Shown here one piece after another: positions 25,080 through 33,375 of a stretch of 64,000 nt of DNA (position 1 is the first letter of the stretch; every line of letters starts with the position of its first letter). The stretch spans positions 1 through 64,000 of the forward strand of contig NZ_LWBS01000033.1 in NCBI RefSeq assembly GCF_001652265.1, read 5' to 3'. A model generated the notes under the pieces. That model did not search any database and was not told the origin of the DNA. It was given only the letters and a program-made list of their open reading frames with translations. The position numbers and the translations under genes are program-made. Source of the stretch: Rhizobium leguminosarum. Its GTDB lineage: Bacteria; Pseudomonadota; Alphaproteobacteria; Rhizobiales; Rhizobiaceae.

Positions 25080-25571
25080 GGCGATCGACTGCATGTAGCG
25101 CATGCCGGTCACCGGCCGCGCGGTGAAATCCAGCTGTTCGTAGAAGCGGTGTGCCAGCACGTTTCCGGTCGCGGCGCTGACGGAGAGATAGCCGCAGCCG
25201 GCATTGCGGGCGGTCTCGCGCGCCCGGTCGACGAGCAGCTGGCCGGTGCCGTGGCCGCGATGGCCGTCACGCACGAAGAGATGGTGCAGGTCCATGCCGC
25301 GCTTGCCTTCCTGCGCCCTGTAGAGCGGCACGAGAATGGCGTAGCCGATCAGCCCTTCGCCGGTCTCGGCGACGAGCGCATTGATCCAGGGCAGCGGGCC
25401 GAAGAGGTCGCGCTCCAGCTGCTCTGCCGTTGTCGCAGCCGCATCGCCGTGATGGGCGGCAAGCAGGGTGATCATCTGGTTGAGTTCAGGCAGGTCGCGC
25501 GGCTTGGCGGCGCGGATCGTTACCACCGATGGGCGCATCAGTGAAATTTCGCTGTCTTCGATTTCGGTCAT
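25077..25571 (-). CDS. GNAT-family N-acetyltransferase
   Basis: The preferred ATG at 25571 gives 164 residues. The GNAT fold is clear: the first strand and helix are VTIRAAKPRDLPELNQMI, the acetyl-CoA loop is VRDGHRGHGTGQLLVDRA (R/Q-x-x-G-x-G/A), and the C-terminal NVLAHRFYEQLDF contacts the cofactor. The acceptor may be a small amine or a protein and cannot be inferred. The frame extends 26 codons further, but GGACGCGAAG stands directly before the chosen start. The stop codon lies inside a palindromic repeat. Confidence 0.87.
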   Translation of the reverse strand: MTEIEDSEISLMRPSVVTIRAAKPRDLPELNQMITLLAAHHGDAAATTAEQLERDLFGPLPWINALVAETGEGLIGYAILVPLYRAQEGKRGMDLHHLFVRDGHRGHGTGQLLVDRARETARNAGCGYLSVSAATGNVLAHRFYEQLDFTARPVTGMRYMQSIA

Positions 25572-25805
25572 GGTCTTCGCGTCCTTTGATAGTCTGCCGT
25601 CAGGACGCTGCCGATACAACAAAGCCGCCTGACGGCGGCTTGTTGACAATATGATCTTGTCCGGCCGCCCTTTACAGGTACAGCCAAAAATACGAGCGGC
25701 TCTGGTGCGCGTTCTTGATCATGGATCATAGATCGTCGGAAACGCAGACTTTGTCAATGGCGGATCGGAGCCGATGACAGGCATTGAGCTGTGGCCTCAT
25801 TCTTG

Positions 25806-25827
25806 ATAGTATACCCCCCTATGCTAT
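25806..25827 (-). promoter_or_regulatory. Probable DmeR operator (RcnR-type G6 site)
   Basis: Read on the minus strand, six G residues are flanked by inverted AT-rich arms (AGCATA-GGGGGG-TATACT). This is the layout of RcnR/CsoR-type operators that bend around a G-tract. It ends 14 bases before the dmeR start, so the metal-free protein would block its own promoter. Confidence 0.7.
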
Positions 25828-25840
25828 ACGAGGGCTCACC

Positions 25841-26113
25841 ATGTCCCACACCACCCTGCACAAAAAGAAGCTTGTCGCCCGCATCAGCCGCTTGAAGGGG
25901 CAGATGGAGGCGGTCGAGCGCGCGCTCGAGGCCGAGCGTCCCTGCGGCGAGATCCTGCAACTGCTCGCCTCCGTCCGCGGCGCGCTGACCGGGCTGACCG
26001 GCGAGGTGCTTGACGATCACCTGCGTGAGCATGTGCTGAATGCCGCTGACGATGCGGCGAGGGCGGAGGCGGTTGAGGAAATATCGGAAGTGTTGAGAAC
26101 CTATATGCGCTAG
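25841..26113 (+). CDS. dmeR: CsoR/RcnR-family metal-sensing repressor
   Basis: From ATG 25841 the 90-residue product is an all-helical DUF156 protein without a classic HTH. The N-terminal His in SHTTLHKKKL, then Cys35 in RPCGEIL and the His pair in DDHLREHVL (about 60-65), are the metal ligands of the RcnR type (H-C-H-H). It binds cobalt or nickel and then releases DNA. A cation diffusion exporter follows 108 bp downstream, which reproduces the dmeRF operon described in Rhizobium leguminosarum for Co and Ni resistance. The G6 operator lies in its promoter. Confidence 0.9.
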   Translation: MSHTTLHKKKLVARISRLKGQMEAVERALEAERPCGEILQLLASVRGALTGLTGEVLDDHLREHVLNAADDAARAEAVEEISEVLRTYMR

Positions 26114-26192
26114 AGCAATTCCAGGAAAAGTGTGAAGCGGTTTTCCTAGGCAACGCGCGAAGCGATTTTGCCGAGAATTGCGTGAAAACAAA
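26113..26192. repeat. GAGCAATTCC-family repeat between dmeR and dmeF
   Basis: GAGCAATTCCAGGAAAAGTG, followed by TGAAGCGGTTTTCC and a second half ending GAGAATTGCG, has the plan of the repeat at 23191. It occupies most of the dmeR-dmeF gap, so the dmeRF transcript would carry a hairpin before dmeF. Confidence 0.7.
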
Positions 26193-26221
26193 AGCTTATA
26201 GCGATGGCGAAGGAGCCTGCA

Positions 26222-27241
26222 ATGAGTACCGGAATCGAGAAGGCTGGAAATGATGCCCTGGAACATGATCATGTCTTCCTCGGCGCCGATCATACGCGCA
26301 ACGAGCGGCGCATCTGGCTGGTGATCGCGCTGACGGCGGTGATGATGGTGGCGGAAATCGCCGCCGGCACCGTCTACGGCTCCATGGCCCTGGTCGCCGA
26401 TGGCTGGCACATGTCGACCCATGCCAGCGCTCTGCTGATTTCGGCGCTCGCCTATCTCTTCGCCCGCCGGCAGGCGCGCAATCCGCGTTTCACCTTCGGC
26501 ACCGGCAAGCTCGGCGATCTCGCCGGCTTCGCCAGCGCCATCATCCTTGCCCTGATCGCCCTGCTGATGGCCTGGGAAAGCCTGCTGCGCCTTTCCAATC
26601 CCGTGCCGATCGGTTTTGCCCAAGCGATCGCCGTCGCGGTCATCGGCCTTGCCGTCAATCTGGTGAGCGCCTGGCTGCTGGCCGGCGGCGGCCATGTCAC
26701 CCATGGCGATCATGCGCACCATCACCGTGGCCATCACGGGCATGGCCACCACGCGCATCACAGTCATGGCGACCATGCCCATCACGGCCATGGTGATCAT
26801 GCCCACCAGCAACAGACCGGCGACAACAATATCCGCGCTGCTTATCTGCATGTCATCGCCGATGCCCTGACCTCGGTGCTCGCTATCGCCGCGCTGACGC
26901 TCGGCAGCCTCTATGGCTGGCTCTGGCTCGATCCCCTGATGGGCATCGTCGGCGGGTTGGTGATCGCCAATTGGTCCCGGAGCCTGATGAAATCTTCCGG
27001 CGGCGTCCTGCTCGACGTCATTTCCGAAGGCGAGACGCTCCCGGCTGAAATCCGCGGCGCCATCGAGACGGAGGACGACCGGATCACCGATCTGCATGTC
27101 TGGCAGGTTGGCCCTGGCCATCATGCCGCAATCGTCGCCGTCCTCACCTCGAAACCGCGCGATCCGGCTTTCTACAAGGGCAGGCTTTCGGCGCTGGAGG
27201 AATTGTCGCATGTGACGGTCGAGGTCACGCGCGCCGCATGA
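26222..27241 (+). CDS. dmeF: Cation diffusion facilitator, cobalt/nickel exporter
   Basis: The product has 339 residues from ATG 26222, which is favoured over 26204 by AAGGAG seven bases upstream. It has six membrane segments with the CDF metal-site residues in ALVADGWHMSTHA (helix 2, D and H) and YLHVIADALTSV (helix 5, H and D). A cytoplasmic loop of about 40 residues (about 158-200) is almost half histidine. The C-terminal domain (from about 245) is the usual ferredoxin-like dimer. It exports divalent metal, most likely Co2+ and Ni2+, in exchange for protons. Together with dmeR it forms the dmeRF operon. Confidence 0.93.
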   Translation: MSTGIEKAGNDALEHDHVFLGADHTRNERRIWLVIALTAVMMVAEIAAGTVYGSMALVADGWHMSTHASALLISALAYLFARRQARNPRFTFGTGKLGDLAGFASAIILALIALLMAWESLLRLSNPVPIGFAQAIAVAVIGLAVNLVSAWLLAGGGHVTHGDHAHHHRGHHGHGHHAHHSHGDHAHHGHGDHAHQQQTGDNNIRAAYLHVIADALTSVLAIAALTLGSLYGWLWLDPLMGIVGGLVIANWSRSLMKSSGGVLLDVISEGETLPAEIRGAIETEDDRITDLHVWQVGPGHHAAIVAVLTSKPRDPAFYKGRLSALEELSHVTVEVTRAA

Positions 27242-27366
27242 TCGAGGCGGGCGGAGACGCTCGGTGGACGACAAGATCGCTCGACGGACGATTAACATCG
27301 CCGTGGGGACGACAAGTCGCCGCAATCGCTGCTTAGCTCTGTCCTCCTGATTCGCCGGAGGATTTC

Positions 27367-28308
27367 ATGGATCTCAGTCTGACTCGCCGCATGCTGATAG
27401 GCTCGGTATTGTGCCTGCCCGCGATGGGCTTGTTCGCGCTGACGCTTCCCGCCAATGCCGAGGAGGGGGCCGAGGAGGGGGCCAAGGAGAGTGCCAAGAA
27501 GAGTGCAGGCGAGGGCGACGACAATATCGAACACCGCCTTGCCGCTTTGGAAAAACGCACCGGCGGCCGTCTCGGCGTCTCCGTGCTCGACACCGAGACC
27601 AGCATCTCCTTCGGCTATCGCGGCAGCGAGGCCTTTCCGATGTGCAGCACCTTCAAGGCGCTGGCCGCTGCTTTCGCGCTTGCCCGGACCGACAAGGGTG
27701 AGGAGAACCTCGACCGGCGGGTGAGCTACGGCAAGGACAAGCTTGTCGACTATTCGCCGATCAGCGAAAAACATGCCGGAACCGATGGCATGACCGTCGC
27801 CGAACTCTGCGCGGCGGCGGTGACTGTCAGCGACAACACCGCCGGCAACCTGCTGCTCGAAAGTTTCGGCGGGCCGGCGGGACTGACCGATTGGCTGCGC
27901 TCGATCGGCGACGGCACGACGCGACTCGATCGCACCGAGCCGACGCTGAATGAGGGCAGGAAGGGCGACCCGCGCGACACGACGACCCCGGATGCGATGC
28001 TCGATACGCTCGGCAATCTGACGCTCGGCTCGGTCCTGACCGAGGCCTCCTCAGACAGGCTGATCGCCTGGCTGGTGGCGAGCACGACGGGCAAAGAGCG
28101 GCTCAGGGCCGGCCTGCCGGCGGATTGGAAGGTCGGAGACAAGACCGGCACCGGACCGAATGGCTCTCTCGGCGATATCGCAGTGATCTGGCCGCCGGAT
28201 CGCGGCCCGATCGTCGCTGCCGTCTATATCAGCGAGACCACCGTGCCGGTGAAGGAGCTCAACCCGATCTTTGCCGAAGTCGGTCGGATGATTGTCGAGA
28301 TGGTTTGA
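27367..28308 (+). CDS. Class A beta-lactamase
   Basis: The 313-residue product has every class A motif: the Ser70 region CSTFK, the SDN triad (VSDNTAGN), the Glu166 omega loop EPTLNEG and KTGTG. It hydrolyses beta-lactams in the periplasm through an acyl-serine intermediate. The leader MDLSLTRRMLIGSVLCLPAMG contains TRRMLIG, a good twin-arginine motif, so export by Tat is likely. Between the leader and the enzyme lies a short acidic/Lys stretch coded by four 12-bp repeats (27457-27504), not part of the fold. No ampR-type regulator is adjacent. Confidence 0.93.
   Translation: MDLSLTRRMLIGSVLCLPAMGLFALTLPANAEEGAEEGAKESAKKSAGEGDDNIEHRLAALEKRTGGRLGVSVLDTETSISFGYRGSEAFPMCSTFKALAAAFALARTDKGEENLDRRVSYGKDKLVDYSPISEKHAGTDGMTVAELCAAAVTVSDNTAGNLLLESFGGPAGLTDWLRSIGDGTTRLDRTEPTLNEGRKGDPRDTTTPDAMLDTLGNLTLGSVLTEASSDRLIAWLVASTTGKERLRAGLPADWKVGDKTGTGPNGSLGDIAVIWPPDRGPIVAAVYISETTVPVKELNPIFAEVGRMIVEMV
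27457..27504 (+). repeat. Four 12-bp repeats inside the beta-lactamase gene
   Basis: Units GCCGAGGAGGGG, GCCGAGGAGGGG, GCCAAGGAGAGT and GCCAAGAAGAGT encode AEEG-AEEG-AKES-AKKS just after the signal peptide. The first two units are identical, which suggests recent slippage; the later ones have drifted. Confidence 0.85.
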
Positions 28309-28358
28309 TTCGGGAAAATGCGAAGGGCATCATCGACAGTTGTCCGGTTCGCGTCGGA

Positions 28359-28517
28359 AAACCCCTCCCCAACCCCTCCCCACAAGGGGGAGGGACTAAC
28401 CTGAGGCGAGATCCTGCCACCAAAATACGCTGTCACACGCTGCATCGTCAGGGGTGAAATGCAACGGGCGCCACACGACAACCCCTCCCCCTTGTGGGAA
28501 GGGGTTGGGGAGGGGTC
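28359..28517. repeat. Mosaic palindromic repeat, CCCCTCCCC family (copy B)
   Basis: The outer arms begin CCCCTCCCCAACCCCTCCCC and end with the complement GGGGTTGGGGAGGGG. Both contain CACAAG or CTTGTG with flanking G/C runs, as in copies A, C and D, but the outer sequence is different. It lies between the convergent beta-lactamase and the hypothetical gene at 28552. Confidence 0.75.
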
Positions 28518-28551
28518 TTCCTCAAACGCGGGCAATTCGAAATGCTCCCGC

Positions 28552-29016
28552 TCAAGCAGCCGGAACGTCGTCCGCCGCCTCGGTGCCGTCATCCTCGATG
28601 CCGGCCATCTCGCGCTTGATCTGCTCGGCGATTTCCTTCTCGATCGCGGCGCGCTGATCTTGCGGCATGGCCGCCAGATCGTCTTCAGTCAGATCGTGCT
28701 GCTCGAGATAGCGGGCGCGGATATATTCCGCCGGCGTCATGTTGCCCCATTTGGAGAATTCGTCGACCAGGGCGTCATGCGCCTTACTGGCCGCCGCTTC
28801 TTCGTCGGAAGGCGGATTGATATAGGGGCCTTCGCTGCTTTGAAGAGCCCACATGGTATTGGCGATCGACGGCGGCGTGCTGCTGGGCTCGAGACCGGGC
28901 GCGGTATTGCGCGCAGTGCTGTCGAAGTCCGTCGGCTGCTGATTCTTGGATTTGGCCGACTGATCGAAAAGACCGCCGATGCCGTAATAGTTGCGAATAT
29001 TGCTGCTTATTTCCAT
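28552..29016 (-). CDS. Hypothetical protein with an acidic helical C-terminus
   Basis: From ATG 29016 the 154-residue product has a Ser/Pro/Thr-rich N-terminal half (MEISSNIRNYYGIGGLFD...) without hydrophobic segments. The C-terminal helical motif is MTPAEYIRARYLEQHDLTED followed by DLAAMPQDQRAAIEKEIAEQ (about residues 92-137), and it ends in an acidic tail. The motif resembles a C-terminal piece found in various uncharacterised proteobacterial proteins; no function is known to me. The start is unusual: its ribosome site GGGGAGAG is the 3' arm of the hairpin at 29022-29044. Secretion cannot be excluded but no signal is visible. Confidence 0.7.
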   Translation of the reverse strand: MEISSNIRNYYGIGGLFDQSAKSKNQQPTDFDSTARNTAPGLEPSSTPPSIANTMWALQSSEGPYINPPSDEEAAASKAHDALVDEFSKWGNMTPAEYIRARYLEQHDLTEDDLAAMPQDQRAAIEKEIAEQIKREMAGIEDDGTEAADDVPAA

Positions 29017-29021
29017 AAAAA

Positions 29022-29044
29022 CTCTCCCCGAAAACCGGGGAGAG
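29022..29044 (-). terminator. Terminator-like hairpin overlapping a ribosome binding site
   Basis: On the minus strand, CTCTCCCCG and CGGGGAGAG pair around GTTTT and are followed by TTTTT and then ATG. It lies 43 bases after the gcd stop and six bases before the start of the gene at 29016. It could end gcd transcription and, in read-through RNA, hide the next gene's ribosome site. Confidence 0.75.
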
Positions 29045-29087
29045 AATGGAGCGGTAAACCTGCGCAGAGCTTGCGGGAAGCTTCGCG

Positions 29088-31427
29088 TCACGGCAACGTA
29101 TAGGCGATCACGTAATCACCGGGCTTGGTGCCGACCGAGCCGTGGCCGCCGGCGACCATGACGACATATTGCTTGTTGTCATCAGTCATATAGGTCATTG
29201 GCGTCGCCTGGCCGCCGGCGGGAAGCCGCGCCTGCCAGAGCTCTCGACCGTTTGTCACGTCATAGGCGCGCAGGTAGTTGTCGACCGCGGCACCCAGGAA
29301 GGCGACGCCGCCCTTGGTCAGCATCGGCCCGCCGATGCCCGGCACGCCCACCTTGAAGGGCAGGGGCAATGGCGTCATGTCGCGCACGGTGCCGTTCTTG
29401 TGCATATAGGCGATCTTGCCGGTGCGCAGGTCGACGCCGGCGACATAGCCCCATGGCGGCGCCTGGCAGGGGATCTTGAGCACTCCAAGGAAGGGACCCA
29501 TGAAGACGCCGTAGGGCGCGCCGTCATTGCGGTTGAGCCCCTGTTCGCTGCCCTTCTCGTCCTGGCCTCTCGGCGGAATATCGGCGGCCGGCACCAGGCG
29601 CGAGGTGAAGGCGAGATAGGTCGGCATGCCGAACATGATCTGCCGCTCCGGGTCCACCGCCACCGAGCCCCAGTTGAAGGTGCCGAAATTGCCGGGATAG
29701 ACGATCGTCCCTTTAAGCGAAGGCGGCGTGTAGCGGCCTTCATAGTGGTAGCGGTGGAAGTCGATGCGGCAGGCCATCTGGTCGAACAGCGACACGCCCC
29801 ACATATCCTTTTCCTGAAGCGGCTCGGGCGAGAAGGTGAGGTCCGAGATCGGCTGTGTCGGCGAGGTATGATCGCCGGAGACTGCTCCGTCAGGCGCCGG
29901 GATTTCCTTGACCGGGATGATCGGCTCGCCGTTGCGCCGGTCGAGCACATAGATATCGCCCTGCTTGGTCGGGCCGACCAGGGCCTGAACCACGGTGCCA
30001 TCCTGCTTCGTCAGGTCGATCAGCGCCGGCTGCGCCGGCACGTCCATGTCCCAGAGATCGTGATGCACCGTCTGGCGCACCCAGCGCAGCTGGCCTGTGG
30101 CGATATCGAGCGCGACGATCGAGGACGAGAATTTCTCGACATTGTCGCTGCGGTTGATGCCGATCTGGTCAGGGACCTGGTTGCCGAGCGGGATGTAGAC
30201 CATGCCGAGCGCCTCGTCGACGCTGAAGACCGACCAGCTGTTCGGCGAGTTGGTGGTGTAGGTCTGGTCCCCGGTGATCGGCGTCGTCACATCGGGATTG
30301 CCGGAATCCCAGTTCCAGACCAGCGCGCCGGTGTTGATGTCGAAGGCGCGGATGACGCCGGATTGTTCCTCGGTCGAATAATTGTCGTTCACCGCCCCGC
30401 CGACGATGATCTTGCCCGCCACCGCGACCGGCGGCGAGGTGGAATAATAATAGCCGGCCGGGTTGTAGCGCATGCCGGTTTCCAAATGCAGCACGCCCTG
30501 GTCGGCAAAACTGGTGCAGACCTTCCCGTCCGCCGCATCGAGCGCGATCAGCCGGGCATCGGAGGTCGGCAGGTAGACGCGCTCGGCGCAGGGCTGGCCG
30601 GCCGCCACGGCAGGATCGGCATAATAGGTGACGCCGCGGCAGGTCTGATGCTGCCGGTCGGGATTCATGCCGGAATTGGGGTCGTATTTCCATTTCTCCT
30701 TACCGGTCTTGGCGTCGAGCGCGATCGCCCAGTTATGCGGCGTGCAGAGATAGAGCGTGTCCTTCACCTTGAGCGGCGTCACCTGATAGGTCGTCTCGCC
30801 GACATCGTCCGGCCGCTTGACGTCGCCGGTCTGGTATCGCCACGCTTCCTTAAGGGTGGAGACGTTTTCGGCGCTGATCTGGTCGAGCGGCGAATAGCGC
30901 TGGCCGAAGGCCGTGCGGCCGTATTGATGCCATTCGCCATCCGGCACGCTGCCGCCGAAGGCGGGATTGGCGGCAACCGTATCCTTGGGCAGCTCGCCGG
31001 CAAGATCATGCGGGTCAGTCGTCATCGAATAAAGGGCGACGAGGATGGCGAGGATGACAGGCACGGCGAGCGGCCAGGGGTTCGCGGCATAGGTGATGCC
31101 CGTCGGGCTGCGCAGGCCGAGCGGCCGGCGGATCCACGGCGTCAGCAGCCAGAGCCCGAGCAGGATGATCATGCCGCCGCGTGGGCCGAGCTGCCACCAG
31201 TCGAAGCCAACCTCCCAGATCGCCCAGACGAGCGCCGCAACGACGAGCACCGCATAGACCCAGAGCGCCACCGCCTTGCGCATCAACAGCAGCCCGGCGG
31301 TAATCAGGAACATCAGCCCGGCGAACAAATAGAAGACGCTGCCGCCGAGCGTGACGAGCCAGAGCCCGCCGCCGCCGAGTGCCAGCCCGATGATGATGAA
31401 GAAGATGGAGGTGATGGCGATCGCCAT
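29088..31427 (-). CDS. gcd: Membrane-bound PQQ-dependent glucose dehydrogenase
   Basis: The 779-residue product has five N-terminal membrane segments (residues 1-145) and a periplasmic eight-bladed PQQ propeller (about 160-779) with repeats such as WAIALDAKTGKEKW and YLRAYDVTNGRELWQ. It oxidises glucose to gluconate in the periplasm and passes electrons to ubiquinone, acidifying the medium and freeing phosphate. Quinate/shikimate dehydrogenases share this build and are the main alternative. No pqq biosynthesis gene is in the window, so cofactor must be made elsewhere or taken up. The end of transcription is probably the hairpin at 29022-29044. Confidence 0.93.
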   Translation of the reverse strand: MAIAITSIFFIIIGLALGGGGLWLVTLGGSVFYLFAGLMFLITAGLLLMRKAVALWVYAVLVVAALVWAIWEVGFDWWQLGPRGGMIILLGLWLLTPWIRRPLGLRSPTGITYAANPWPLAVPVILAILVALYSMTTDPHDLAGELPKDTVAANPAFGGSVPDGEWHQYGRTAFGQRYSPLDQISAENVSTLKEAWRYQTGDVKRPDDVGETTYQVTPLKVKDTLYLCTPHNWAIALDAKTGKEKWKYDPNSGMNPDRQHQTCRGVTYYADPAVAAGQPCAERVYLPTSDARLIALDAADGKVCTSFADQGVLHLETGMRYNPAGYYYSTSPPVAVAGKIIVGGAVNDNYSTEEQSGVIRAFDINTGALVWNWDSGNPDVTTPITGDQTYTTNSPNSWSVFSVDEALGMVYIPLGNQVPDQIGINRSDNVEKFSSSIVALDIATGQLRWVRQTVHHDLWDMDVPAQPALIDLTKQDGTVVQALVGPTKQGDIYVLDRRNGEPIIPVKEIPAPDGAVSGDHTSPTQPISDLTFSPEPLQEKDMWGVSLFDQMACRIDFHRYHYEGRYTPPSLKGTIVYPGNFGTFNWGSVAVDPERQIMFGMPTYLAFTSRLVPAADIPPRGQDEKGSEQGLNRNDGAPYGVFMGPFLGVLKIPCQAPPWGYVAGVDLRTGKIAYMHKNGTVRDMTPLPLPFKVGVPGIGGPMLTKGGVAFLGAAVDNYLRAYDVTNGRELWQARLPAGGQATPMTYMTDDNKQYVVMVAGGHGSVGTKPGDYVIAYTLP

Positions 31428-31624
31428 AAGGCTGTCTCCCGCTGAGGTTAGCCGGGGTGAAGGATCGGCGGAAAAGTCCCGCCGATCAGCCAGATAGCGC
31501 GAAGGAGATGCCTTTCAACGGCCACAATTGCCGCAGGGTGCCGATGCACCGAACGGGGCGTCGGGCCGGATGGAAGCGGATCGCTATGGCATAACTGCTG
31601 CACCAAAACGGGCGAGAGCGCCCG

Positions 31625-33127
31625 TCAGGTTCCGCAGAAGGTCGCAAGCACCCGTTCGTCGGGCTTCGGCGGTTCCCGATAGGCGGCAAAGCCTGGCTGG
31701 TCCTCATAGGGTTTTGAAAGCACGGTCAGCAGCGCCTCGAACAGCGAGAAATCGCCGTCCTCGACGGCAGCCTTGATCGCCTGTTCGACCCGGTGATTGC
31801 GTGGAATGAAGGCCGGATTGACGCTGCGCATGGCAATGGCGCGCTCGGTGGCCGTCTGCGGATCGCGTGACAGTCTCTCGCGCCACTGCTTGAGCCACGC
31901 GCGGCAGGCATCCGGCTCGCGGAAACTCGCCGCAAATTCAGGCTCTGCGGCGTCATCGCCGGCAAGATCCGACAGTCGCCGGAAGGTCAGGGTAAAATCG
32001 GCGCCCTGCACCTGCATCAGTGACAGCAGCGCCTGCACCAGGTCGAGATCGCCGTCCTCTTCGCCGGCAAGGCCGATCTTTTCCCGCATGCCGGCCAGCC
32101 AATGCGCCTGGAACCGTTCGCCGTAACTCTTGATCACCGCATTGGCCTTGTCGACCGCGCTGTCGGGCTCGGCGTCGATCAGCGGCAGCAGAGTTTCGCC
32201 GAGCCTTGCGAGGTTCCACTGGCCGATTCCGGGCTGGTTGGCATAGGCGTAACGCCCATGCTGGTCGATCGACGAAAAGACGGTCGCCGGATCATAGGCA
32301 TCCATGAAGGCGCAGGGGCCGAAATCGATCGTCTCGCCGGAGACGGTCATATTATCCGTGTTCATGACGCCATGGATGAAACCGACATGCAGCCAGCGGG
32401 CAATCAGCGCCGCCTGGCGCTCGCAGACCGCATCGAAAAGCGCGAGATAAGGGTTCTCGTCCTCTTTCAATGCGGGATAGTGCCGGTCGATCACATAGTC
32501 GGCCAGAGCCCGCACGCCGTCGGTGTCGCCCCTGGCCGCGAAGTACTGGAACGTGCCGACCCTGACATGACTTGCCGCGACGCGGGTGAAGACCGCGCCC
32601 GGCAGCACCTCTTCGCGATAGACCGGCTCGCCTGTCGTCACCGCCGCCAGCGCCCGCGTGGCCGGAATGCCGAGCGCAAACATCGCCTCGCTGATGAGAT
32701 ATTCCCTGAGCACCGGTCCGAGTGCCGCCCGGCCATCGCCACGGCGCGAAAACGGTGTCGGCCCGGCGCCCTTCAGCTGGATATCGTAGCGCTTGCCGTT
32801 GCGGTCGACCACTTCGCCGAGCAGGATCGCCCGCCCGTCGCCGAGCTGCGGCGAGAAGCCGCCGAACTGATGCCCCGCATAGGCCATCGCCAGCGGCTCG
32901 GCCCCTTCGGGAAGGAGATTGCCGGAAAAGATCGCCGCGCCGTCGCGGCGCAAGGCCTCTACGTCGAGCCCGAGTTCGGCGGCGAGCGCCTCGTTGAGCT
33001 TGATCAGCCAAGGCTCCGCCACCGCAGTCGGCACTTGCGCCGCAAAGAAGTGCGGCGGCAAACCGACATAGCTGTTGTCGAACGGAAAGGCCGCACCGGG
33101 CCGGTTTTTCTGCAGGGCGGAGGTCAT
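31625..33127 (-). CDS. selO: SelO-family protein AMPylase (YdiU/UPF0061)
   Basis: The 500-residue product matches the SelO pseudokinase family throughout. The nucleotide-binding region has LGDGRAILLGEV and YDIQLKGAGPTPFSRRGDGRAAL (about 95-135), and the metal/ATP residues include the Asp of TIDFGPCAFMDAYDP. The bacterial form lacks the C-terminal selenocysteine. SelO transfers AMP from an inverted ATP to Ser, Thr or Tyr of redox proteins and helps oxidative-stress responses. Length and conservation suggest an intact enzyme. It is monocistronic, about 200 bp upstream of gcd in the same direction. Confidence 0.93.
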   Translation of the reverse strand: MTSALQKNRPGAAFPFDNSYVGLPPHFFAAQVPTAVAEPWLIKLNEALAAELGLDVEALRRDGAAIFSGNLLPEGAEPLAMAYAGHQFGGFSPQLGDGRAILLGEVVDRNGKRYDIQLKGAGPTPFSRRGDGRAALGPVLREYLISEAMFALGIPATRALAAVTTGEPVYREEVLPGAVFTRVAASHVRVGTFQYFAARGDTDGVRALADYVIDRHYPALKEDENPYLALFDAVCERQAALIARWLHVGFIHGVMNTDNMTVSGETIDFGPCAFMDAYDPATVFSSIDQHGRYAYANQPGIGQWNLARLGETLLPLIDAEPDSAVDKANAVIKSYGERFQAHWLAGMREKIGLAGEEDGDLDLVQALLSLMQVQGADFTLTFRRLSDLAGDDAAEPEFAASFREPDACRAWLKQWRERLSRDPQTATERAIAMRSVNPAFIPRNHRVEQAIKAAVEDGDFSLFEALLTVLSKPYEDQPGFAAYREPPKPDERVLATFCGT

Positions 33128-33375
33128 GGTTCATAGGTAGGGCTAGGATGCATGCCGCGCAAGCCGGGGATGAAGACCTTCACGAAGATCAGACCCATGC
33201 AAGGAATCGTGATCTGCCTTTACCTCTCGTCAAAGCAGCTTTGCCATAAACGACATAGCGCCGCCATGATCGCGGGCGTATAGCAAATCGTCTCCCCTTG
33301 GCTTTGCGCCATGTCATCCCCCGCGGCCTTGCTGCCTTGTGTGCTCCGCCGCGCCACCGCGAGTGATCCCGGACG

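Noticed and set aside
25754..27325. Minus-strand frame of 523 codons opposite dmeRF
   Set aside because: It covers the whole dmeR-dmeF region including the operator and repeat, and it shows no domain.
27367..28308. Recently acquired resistance gene
   Set aside because: The beta-lactamase has no IS, integron or transposon nearby and its codon use looks like its neighbours, so it is probably a resident chromosomal gene.
29142..31445. Plus-strand open frame of 767 codons opposite gcd
   Set aside because: It is the antisense of a clear PQQ dehydrogenase. It is rich in Arg, Asp, His and Gly with no domain, which is typical of shadow frames in GC-rich DNA.
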